Below, piece by piece: positions 1 through 5,932 of a stretch of 10,489 bases of DNA. A model generated the notes under the pieces. The model ran no database searches. It saw only the letters and a list, made by a program, of their open reading frames with translations, and had not been told where the DNA came from. The DNA comes from Burkholderiales bacterium. Its GTDB lineage: Bacteria; Pseudomonadota; Gammaproteobacteria; Burkholderiales; Burkholderiaceae_F. Position numbers and translations under genes: made by a program. Within the stretch, counting starts at the first letter, position 1; every line of letters starts with the position of its first letter. The DNA lies in NCBI GenBank assembly GCA_021298875.1, contig JAJTHJ010000310.1, positions 1 through 10,489 on the forward strand, given 5' to 3'.

Positions 1-1502
1 CCGACCACGTAGTGCTGGTCGCCGCGCGCCGCCACCTGCGGCAGATGGGTGACAGCCAGCACCTGCCGCTCGCGCCCGAGTTGCGCCAACAATCGGCCGA
101 CGGTTTCGGCCACGGCGCCGCCAATGCCGGCGTCCACTTCGTCGAAGATCAGGGTGGCCACGGGCGTGGCGGTGGCGGCGATGACCGAGATCGCCAGGCT
201 GATGCGCGCCAGTTCGCCGCCGGAGGCCACTTTCGCCAGTGGTTTCGGCGCCACACCGGCATGGCCGGCAACGCGGAACTCGGCCCGCTCGAGCCCGCTC
301 GCGGCGGGATCGGCCGGCTCGAGGTGCACTTCGAAGCGGCCGCCTGGCATGGCCAAATCCTGCATCGCGCGGGTGACTTCAAGGCTCATCGCCGCGGCGG
401 CTTGCGCGCGGTCCGCCGACAGCGCTTGCGCGAGCTGACGATAGTCGGCCTCGGCAGCGGCTTCGGTGGCGTGCAGCGCAGCCATGTCGGTGGCGGCCGC
501 CAGCGCGGCCAGTTGCCCTTGCGCCTCGGCCAGCCGCGCCGGCAGCTCGGCCGGCGCGCACTTGAACTTGCGGCCGGCAGCGTGCAGCGCGGCCACACGG
601 GCTTCGGCCTCGGCCAGCCGCCGGTCGTCCACTTCCGTGCGGCCGAGGTAATGGTTCAGTTCGCGCGCGGCCTCGTCCACCTGGATGCGCGCGGCCTCCA
701 GCGCCTGCACCACCGGCTGCAAGCGGTCGTCGTAGCCGGCCAGTTGCGCAAGGCGCGCAGCCGCGCCGTCGATGCGCACCAGCGCCGCGTCGTCGGCCTC
801 GGCCAGCGCATCGACGGCGGCCTGCGCGCCTTCGAGCAGGCTGGCGGCGTGGGTCAGGCGCCGGTGCTCGGCTTCGATCGCATCCCACTCGCCGGGTTGC
901 GGCGCCAGGGCGCCCAGTTCTTCGACGATCCAGCGCAGCCGCTCTTCTTCGCGCTGGGCCGCACCGGCCATGGCTTCGGCCTCGGCGCGTGCGCGGGCGG
1001 CCTGGCGCCAGCGCGCATACCGCTCGGCCACCACCTGCGCCTGGGCCGTGAGGCCGCCGTGCTCGTCGAGCAGTTGCAGCTGCGCTGCCGGCCGGAGCAG
1101 CGACTGGTGCGCGTGCTGGCCATGCACATCGACGAGCAGTTCGCCCACCTCGCGCAACTGCGCCAACGTGGCTGGGCTGCCGTTGATCCAGGCCTTGCTG
1201 CGGCCGCCGGGGTCCACCGTCCGCCGCAGCAGCAGCACGTCGCCGTCGGCGTCGAGGTCGGCGGCGTGCAGCCAGTTGAGCGCCGCAGCATGCGGACGGA
1301 ACTCGGCGACGATTTCGGCGCGGCTGCCGGGGTCGCGCAGCACGTCGGCTTCGGCCCGCTCGCCCAGCGCCAGCAGCAGCGCGTCGATCAGGATCGACTT
1401 GCCGGCGCCGGTTTCGCCGGTGAGCACGGTAAGGCCCGGCGCGAAGTCGAGCGCCAGCGCATCGACGATCACGAAGTTGCGGACCGCGAGCGACAACAAC
1501 AT
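1..1502 (-). CDS. recN: DNA repair protein RecN (3' end off the window)
   Basis: RecN is an SMC-like ATPase acting in recombinational repair of double-strand breaks in the cytoplasm. The 500 visible residues start MLLSLAVRNFVIVDALAL. Walker A is GETGAGKS at residues 29-36. The middle (roughly 155-385) is Ala/Glu/Arg-rich and predicted coiled coil. The ABC signature ASGGELARIS is near residue 425 and Walker B LIFDEVDAG near 450, followed by THLPQVAARGDQHYVV at the window edge. Family members are about 550 residues, so roughly 50 C-terminal residues are missing only because the window ends. The ATG at 1500-1502 fits the family N-terminus, but no purine-rich ribosome binding site precedes it. 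The upstream 15 bp abut a palindromic element (1518-1636). No LexA-type operator was recognised. The gene follows nadK on the same strand with a 136-bp gap, so it may be co-transcribed or have its own promoter within the element. Confidence 0.97.
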   Translation of the reverse strand, partial: MLLSLAVRNFVIVDALALDFAPGLTVLTGETGAGKSILIDALLLALGERAEADVLRDPGSRAEIVAEFRPHAAALNWLHAADLDADGDVLLLRRTVDPGGRSKAWINGSPATLAQLREVGELLVDVHGQHAHQSLLRPAAQLQLLDEHGGLTAQAQVVAERYARWRQAARARAEAEAMAGAAQREEERLRWIVEELGALAPQPGEWDAIEAEHRRLTHAASLLEGAQAAVDALAEADDAALVRIDGAAARLAQLAGYDDRLQPVVQALEAARIQVDEAARELNHYLGRTEVDDRRLAEAEARVAALHAAGRKFKCAPAELPARLAEAQGQLAALAAATDMAALHATEAAAEADYRQLAQALSADRAQAAAAMSLEVTRAMQDLAMPGGRFEVHLEPADPAASGLERAEFRVAGHAGVAPKPLAKVASGGELARISLAISVIAATATPVATLIFDEVDAGIGGAVAETVGRLLAQLGRERQVLAVTHLPQVAARGDQHYVV

Positions 1503-1517
1503 AGAGATGGGGTCAGA

Positions 1518-1636
1518 GGCCGTGAAGAAATCGCAGCGAGCGGCCCAAGATCGGCCCGAGGAGCGCACCCATACGGACTTGTACGGCGAGCACCGCAGGG
1601 GCGAGATTGGGCCGCGCAGTAGATTTATTCACGACC
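1518..1636. repeat. MITE-like palindromic element between nadK and recN
   Basis: The ends form an inverted repeat: positions 1518-1532 (GGCCGTGAAGAAATC) match the reverse complement of 1622-1636 (GATTTATTCACGACC) at 13 of 15 bases. Further in, 1540-1548 (GCGGCCCAA) pairs perfectly with 1607-1615 (TTGGGCCGC) at nearly symmetric distance from the ends; the central arms pair only partly. The same six bases, GGTCAG, lie on the left at 1511-1516 (one base outside the repeat) and on the right at 1637-1642, as expected for a target-site duplication. No protein of its own is recognisable. It is either a non-autonomous transposable element or a dispersed intergenic palindrome; as RNA it would fold into a long hairpin. 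The right-hand copy of the direct repeat contains the nadK stop codon, and the left boundary is 15 bp from the recN start. Whether it is repeated elsewhere in the genome cannot be seen here. Confidence 0.6.
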
Positions 1637-1638
1637 GG

Positions 1639-2538
1639 TCAGCGATCATGCCCTTCGGCGGGCATGACGTTCCAGTGCAGCTTGCTGCGCAGCGTGGCGA
1701 AGTAGTTGTACCCCACCGGGTGCAGCAGCGTGGCCACCGCGGCGCTGCGCTGCACGTGCACCACGTCGCCGGGGGCAAGCCGCGAGAAGGTCTGCATGTC
1801 GAAATGCGCGGCGGCCTCGCGCACGTCGGCCACCTCGATCTCCACCACCGCGCTGTCGGGCAGGGCGATCGGCCGATTGGACAGCGTCTGCGGCGCCACC
1901 GGCACCAGCACCAGTCCCGGCAGCGCCGGGTGCAGGATCGGCCCGTTGGCCGACAAGGCGTAGGCGGTCGAGCCGGTGGGTGTCGCTACGATGATGCCGT
2001 CGCCGCGCTGGTTGTAGATGCCTACGCCATCGACGCGGACGCTGAACTCGACCATCCCGCCGGCCACGCCGCGCGCCACCACCACGTCGTTGAGCACGCA
2101 GGCGGCAAAGACCTGCTCTGCGCCGCGCCGCACGCTGGCGTCGAGCAGCCCGCGGCGATCGCTCTCGTAGCGGCCGGCCAGCATTGCCGCCAGCACGGTC
2201 GGTATCTGGTCGAGCGCAATGTCGGTGATGAAGCCCAGCCGCCCGAAGTTGATGCCGATCAGCGGCACGCCGTAGGGCGCCAGCTCGCGCGCGATGCCGA
2301 GCATGGTGCCGTCGCCGCCCAGCACCACGGCCACGTCGGCGCGCTGGCCGAGTTCCGCCAGCGTGTGGCCGGCGGCGTCGATGCCGGCGACCTCGCAGGT
2401 AATGGCGTCGAAGAGCGGCGCCTGCCCCGCCCCCCGCACCAGATCGGCGATGGCGAGCAGCGTCTCGCGCAGCCGCTCGCGCACGCTCTCGGCGCGCGGC
2501 TTGCCGAAAATGGCCACGGTACGGAAGGGTGCGCTCAT
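1639..2538 (-). CDS. nadK: NAD kinase
   Basis: Phosphorylates NAD to NADP with ATP (or polyphosphate in some members), supplying NADP for biosynthesis and redox defence; cytoplasmic. The 299-residue length is normal for the family. Diagnostic motifs are GGDGTMLG at 74-81, INFGRLGFITD at 96-106, LNDVVV at 149-154 and ATPTGSTAYALSANGP at 185-200. The ATG at 2536-2538 was chosen because MSAPFRTVAIFGKP is the expected start of the fold; the open frame continues 79 codons further upstream into the hrcA gene and that extension is not family-like. The gene is divergent from hrcA across 60 bp and precedes recN, an order commonly seen in betaproteobacteria. The stop codon falls inside a direct repeat flanking the downstream palindromic element, so the last few residues (EGHDR) could have been altered by that insertion. 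Confidence 0.97.
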   Translation of the reverse strand: MSAPFRTVAIFGKPRAESVRERLRETLLAIADLVRGAGQAPLFDAITCEVAGIDAAGHTLAELGQRADVAVVLGGDGTMLGIARELAPYGVPLIGINFGRLGFITDIALDQIPTVLAAMLAGRYESDRRGLLDASVRRGAEQVFAACVLNDVVVARGVAGGMVEFSVRVDGVGIYNQRGDGIIVATPTGSTAYALSANGPILHPALPGLVLVPVAPQTLSNRPIALPDSAVVEIEVADVREAAAHFDMQTFSRLAPGDVVHVQRSAAVATLLHPVGYNYFATLRSKLHWNVMPAEGHDR

Positions 2539-2598
2539 GGCCGGCAATGTACCAACAAGCCGCCGGCACGGCGCGGATTGCGTAAGATTTGCCACACC
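2539..2598. promoter_or_regulatory. Divergent nadK/hrcA promoter spacer
   Basis: These 60 bp must carry the start signals of both nadK (leftward) and hrcA (rightward), unless promoters lie inside the genes. A -10-like TAAGAT at 2583-2588 precedes hrcA; a start site about 7 bases after it would leave a leader of only a few bases. No good -35 box is visible. Neither gene has a clear Shine-Dalgarno sequence. The CIRCE operator (TTAGCACTC, 9 bases, GAGTGCTAA), to which HrcA binds, is absent, so autoregulation through CIRCE is not supported here. Confidence 0.4.
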
Positions 2599-3612
2599 AT
2601 GTTGGACGAACGCGCCCGCATCCTCCTCAAGACGCTCATCGAGCGCTACATCGCCGACGGCGAGCCGGTCGGCTCGCGTGCGTTGGCGAAGATCTCCGGG
2701 CTGGAGCTGTCGCCGGCGACGATCCGCAACGTCATGTCCGATCTGGAGGAATTGGGCTTTGTCGCCAGCCCGCACACCTCGGCCGGACGGGTGCCGACCA
2801 CGCGCGGCTATCGCTTGTTCGTGGATACGCTGCTCACCGTGCAGCCCTTGCAGCAGGAACAGGCGCGGCTGATCGAAGGGCAGTTACAGGTGACCGAGCC
2901 GCAGCGGGCGATCCACAACGCTGCGCAACTGCTGTCCAGCCTGACCCGCTTTGCCGGGGTGGTGGTCGCGCCGCGGCGCGCATCGACCTTCCGCCACGTC
3001 GAGTTCATGCGGCTGTCGGACAAGCGCGTGCTGCTGATCATCGTCAGCCCCGAGGGCGACGTGCAGAACCGCGTGCTCACCACCGACCACCCGTACACGC
3101 AGGCGCAGTTGGTCGAAGCCGCCAACATGCTCAACGAGCAGTTCGTCGGTCTGTCCTTCGACGAGGCGCGGCGGCGGTTGCACGCGGAACTGTCGGCGCT
3201 GCGGCAGGAGATCGCGCAGTTGATGGAAGCCGCGGTGCAGGCCGGCAGCGAGGCGGCCGAAGAAAGCGACCCGGTGGTGATTGCCGGCGAGCGCAACCTG
3301 CTCGGCGTGCGCGACCTCGCTGCCGATTTGACCAAGCTGCGCTCGGCCTTCGACCTCTTCGAGCACAAGACGCGCCTGACGCAACTGCTGGACGTGGCCG
3401 GCCGCGCGCATGGGGTGCAGATTTTCATCGGCGGCGAGTCGCAGTTGGTGCCGCTCGACGAGATGAGCATGGTGGTCGCGCCCTACGAGGTCGATGGCCA
3501 GGTGGTCGGCACGCTCGGCGTGATCGGCCCGACGCGAATGGCCTACGAGCGCGTGATCCCGATCGTCGACATCACCGCGCGCCTGCTCGCCAGTGCGCTG
3601 GCGCGGGAGTAG
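2599..3612 (+). CDS. hrcA: Heat-inducible transcription repressor HrcA
   Basis: HrcA represses class I heat-shock genes (groESL, dnaK operons) by binding the CIRCE operator; its activity depends on folding by GroEL. The 337-residue product begins MLDERARILLKTLIERYI. The N-terminal winged-helix DNA-binding domain spans about 1-75, with the family signatures GEPVGSRALAKISGLELSPA, TIRNVMSDLEELGFV and SPHTSAGRVPTTRGYRLFVD. The GAF-like and dimerisation regions follow, with a typical GGESQ...DEMSMVVAPYEVDGQVVG...IGPTRMAYERVIPIVD C-terminal block. Length and motif set are complete. The ATG at 2599 gives the family N-terminus; the same frame is open far upstream, but that stretch is antisense to nadK and recN. 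No grpE or dnaK follows; the next gene converges from the other strand. Confidence 0.97.
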   Translation: MLDERARILLKTLIERYIADGEPVGSRALAKISGLELSPATIRNVMSDLEELGFVASPHTSAGRVPTTRGYRLFVDTLLTVQPLQQEQARLIEGQLQVTEPQRAIHNAAQLLSSLTRFAGVVVAPRRASTFRHVEFMRLSDKRVLLIIVSPEGDVQNRVLTTDHPYTQAQLVEAANMLNEQFVGLSFDEARRRLHAELSALRQEIAQLMEAAVQAGSEAAEESDPVVIAGERNLLGVRDLAADLTKLRSAFDLFEHKTRLTQLLDVAGRAHGVQIFIGGESQLVPLDEMSMVVAPYEVDGQVVGTLGVIGPTRMAYERVIPIVDITARLLASALARE

Positions 3613-3617
3613 CCGCC

Positions 3618-3629
3618 GCGCCGCGGCGC
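3618..3629. repeat. 12-bp perfect palindrome in convergent gap
   Basis: GCGCCGCGGCGC is its own reverse complement and occupies the gap between the convergent hrcA stop and the stop of the exported-protein gene. It has no flanking T-tract, so it is not a standard intrinsic terminator. In such GC-rich sequence it may be chance. No other termination signal is seen between these two genes. Confidence 0.3.
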
Positions 3630-4651
3630 TATCGTCGCATCTTGGTCATCGGCTGGTTGGGGTCGATGTCCTCGAGCTTCATGCCGCTGCGGGTCAGCGC
3701 GCGCTCGGTGGCGGCGATCTCGCCGACGGCAATCAGGTCGGCCAGATAAAGGCTCCAAAGCCCCCGCGGCGAAAGATCCGTGCGCGCCTCGAAGCTGGTC
3801 CACGGCCCGACGGCGCCGGCTGCGCTCAGGCGGCTGGCGCGCAGGCGCAATTCGGCGGCGCGCTTCTTCTCCGCCTCGGTCGCGGCCAGCCGCCGCATCA
3901 CCGACGCGGCGGTCCACGCGGCGGCGACGTCGGTGCCGCGCGTGGCCATCGTCTCGAAGATCGACCAGCACTGCTTGCGCCGCGACTCGGCCAGCGGCGA
4001 GCGCTTTTCGCCTGCTGCCGGCGGGCGGCAGGCGTCGAGCAAGCGCGCCAACTGCTGCGGGCGCAGCGCGTTGCCGGCGACCGCAACGACCACCGGCAGC
4101 GTGGCCTCGGCATCGATCTGCCGCGAAAAGTCCGCCAGGCGCTTGAGCAACTCGCCCTGGCGCAGGTCGTAGCGCCGCGCCTGCGCGGCGCGGGCGAGGC
4201 TGGCGTCGGCATCGAAAGCGTTGCCGCGCGCGCTGGCGGCGTTGAAGCGCTCGATCCAGCCGACCGCGTTGTCGGGATCGACTTGCGTCAGCGTCACCGC
4301 GGCCGCCTTGGCGGGACAGCCGGTCGGCCGCAGCTCGGCGGTGCAGGCCGCGTGCAGCCAGTACAGCGCGAGCGGATCGGTTGCCGCGCTGGCTGCGATC
4401 CGCTCGATCTCGCCAGCGGCAAAGGGCGCGCCCGCCAGCAGGCGGATTACCGGGTCGCTCGACTTGGGCGCGGCGGCCTTCCAGCGCTCTTCCAGCCGTT
4501 GGGCGGCGGCGACGAAGGCCGGTGGCGGCGCCGGCGCGGCGGCCGGCGGTGCGGGCGTGGGGCTTGCCTTGTGCGGACTGGATGCGGCCAGCGCCAGCAT
4601 CGGCGCCGCCACGGCTAGCGCAGCGAAACGCAACGGAAGGGACGGATTCAT
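3629..4651 (-). CDS. Exported protein of unknown function, possible helical-repeat fold
   Basis: I do not recognise this 340-residue protein. Residues 1-22/23 form a Sec-type signal peptide (positive Arg8, hydrophobic run, Ala-rich cleavage region ending LALAA), so the mature protein should be periplasmic or extracellular; no lipobox Cys is present. A Pro/Ala-rich linker covers about 30-46. The rest looks all-helical, with two similar segments, TDPLALYWLHAAC (91-103) and VDPDNAVGWIERFNA (124-138), reminiscent of TPR-like repeats. Four cysteines (103, 112, 208, 228) could form disulfides. No enzymatic motif is visible. The ATG at 4649-4651 was chosen because it gives the signal peptide directly; the open frame runs 35 codons further upstream without one. 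No clear Shine-Dalgarno is seen. The gene converges on hrcA with a 16-bp gap and is divergent from hemH; this placement gives no functional hint. Confidence 0.8.
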   Translation of the reverse strand: MNPSLPLRFAALAVAAPMLALAASSPHKASPTPAPPAAAPAPPPAFVAAAQRLEERWKAAAPKSSDPVIRLLAGAPFAAGEIERIAASAATDPLALYWLHAACTAELRPTGCPAKAAAVTLTQVDPDNAVGWIERFNAASARGNAFDADASLARAAQARRYDLRQGELLKRLADFSRQIDAEATLPVVVAVAGNALRPQQLARLLDACRPPAAGEKRSPLAESRRKQCWSIFETMATRGTDVAAAWTAASVMRRLAATEAEKKRAAELRLRASRLSAAGAVGPWTSFEARTDLSPRGLWSLYLADLIAVGEIAATERALTRSGMKLEDIDPNQPMTKMRR

Positions 4652-4806
4652 CTGCAAGAGGGGAGAGGGCGGAAACGGTCGGCATACCGCGCAACGGCGG
4701 GCGGCGTGCGCGGGCCGAATGTTCGCATGTTGAGCCGTCGCGCCGGCGACGCGCATCGCGGAGCGGTTCCATAGAATGCGTGTCGTTGCTTCTTCGGCGC
4801 CGATCG
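4652..4806. promoter_or_regulatory. Divergent spacer between exported-protein gene and hemH
   Basis: 155 bp separate the two divergent starts. A -10-like TAGAAT at 4772-4777 lies 29 bp before the hemH ATG, but no convincing -35 is present at the right distance. No Fur-box-like or Irr-like palindrome was recognised, although ferrochelatase is iron-linked. Nothing else could be identified in this stretch. Confidence 0.3.
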
Positions 4807-5916
4807 ATGCCTCCTCCCGCGGAACCCATTGCGCACGGCCGTGCCGGCCGCTCCGCGGTATTGCTGGTCAATCTCGGCACCCCGGCAGCGCCGGAGCCGC
4901 GTGCGCTGCGCGCGTACCTGCGGCAGTTTCTTTCCGACCGCCGGGTGGTGGAGATTCCGCGCCTGGTCTGGTTACCGATCCTGTACGGGATCGTCCTCAC
5001 CGTGCGCCCGCGCCAGTCGGCGGCCAAGTACGCCAGCATCTGGACGCCCGAGGGCTCGCCGCTGATGGTGCACTCGCAGCGGCAGACCCAGTTGCTCGAC
5101 GAGGCGCTGCGCCGCCGCGGTCTGGACGTAGACCTGCGGTTGGCAATGCGCTACGGCGAGCCGGCCACCGCCCGCGTGCTCGACGGACTCGCCGCGGCGC
5201 GCATGGAGCGGCTGCTCGTGTTGCCGATGTATCCGCAATACGCGTCGAGTACCACGGCCACGGTGTTCGACGACGTCGGCCGCTGGTTGGCGGGCGCGCG
5301 CAACCCGCCGGAGTTGCGCACTGTCAAGCACTTTCACGACCGGCCCGGCTACATCGCGGCGCTGGCGACGAGCGTGCGCGCCTACTGGGCGCAGCATGGC
5401 CGCGCGATCGATGCCGGCGGCAAGCTGGTGATGAGCTTTCACGGCGTGCCGCGCCGCACGCTGGACCTGGGCGACCCCTACCACTGCGAGTGCCACAAGA
5501 CTGGCCGCCTGTTGGCCGAAGCGCTCGGCTTGGCCAAAGACGAATACATGGTGAGCTTTCAGTCGCGCTTTGGCAAGGCCGAGTGGCTGCAACCGTACAC
5601 CGCGCCGCTGCTGCACGAACTGGGCGGCAAGAAGGTGGCGCGCGTGGACGTGATCTGCCCCGGCTTTGTCGCCGACTGCCTGGAGACTCTGGAAGAGATC
5701 GCCATGGAAGGCAAACAGGAGTTCCTCACCGCCGGCGGTGGGGAGTACCACTACATCCCCTGCCTGAACGAGTCGCCCGCCTTTATCGACGCGTTGGCCG
5801 ATCTGGTGCAGGAGCACACGGTCGGTTGGCCGTTGGCCCGCGCTGCGACCGCCGCGCTCGAGCAGGAAGCGTTGGCCGGCCGCGCGCGGGCCATCGCGCT
5901 CGGCGCACAGGACTGA
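4807..5916 (+). CDS. hemH: Ferrochelatase
   Basis: Inserts ferrous iron into protoporphyrin IX in the last step of protoheme synthesis; cytoplasmic or membrane-associated. The 369-residue product has the N-terminal LVNLGTP motif (20-26), an LPMYPQYASSTTA segment in the first half, the conserved SFHGVP with His212, the proteobacterial block DPYHCECHKTGRLLAEALGL, SFQSRFGKAEWLQPYT, and the signature CPGFVADCLETLEEI beginning at Cys284 with the conserved Glu293. His212 and Glu293 correspond to the metal/porphyrin-site residues of the family. Length matches proteobacterial HemH. The ATG at 4807 is chosen as the first start close upstream of the conserved NLGTP core; the open frame extends much further back, through the spacer and into sequence antisense to the exported-protein gene. 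It has no clear Shine-Dalgarno. Presence beside hrcA is a common betaproteobacterial arrangement. It converges on the phospholipase gene with a 16-bp gap. Confidence 0.97.
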   Translation: MPPPAEPIAHGRAGRSAVLLVNLGTPAAPEPRALRAYLRQFLSDRRVVEIPRLVWLPILYGIVLTVRPRQSAAKYASIWTPEGSPLMVHSQRQTQLLDEALRRRGLDVDLRLAMRYGEPATARVLDGLAAARMERLLVLPMYPQYASSTTATVFDDVGRWLAGARNPPELRTVKHFHDRPGYIAALATSVRAYWAQHGRAIDAGGKLVMSFHGVPRRTLDLGDPYHCECHKTGRLLAEALGLAKDEYMVSFQSRFGKAEWLQPYTAPLLHELGGKKVARVDVICPGFVADCLETLEEIAMEGKQEFLTAGGGEYHYIPCLNESPAFIDALADLVQEHTVGWPLARAATAALEQEALAGRARAIALGAQD

Positions 5917-5932
5917 GCGAAGCAGAAGCGGC

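Noticed and set aside
12..1622. 536-codon open frame on the plus strand across the recN region
   Set aside because: It is antisense to recN, which has all RecN motifs. The plus-strand product is a low-complexity Arg/Gly/Ala/His-rich translation typical of shadow frames in GC-rich DNA.
772..2598. Upstream extension of the hrcA frame giving a 946-residue protein
   Set aside because: Only the part from the ATG at 2599 looks like HrcA; the rest is antisense to recN and nadK and shows no domain.
3543..5039. 498-codon minus-strand frame overlapping the exported-protein gene and hemH
   Set aside because: Arg-rich shadow translation with no recognisable domain. It conflicts with two better supported genes in other frames.
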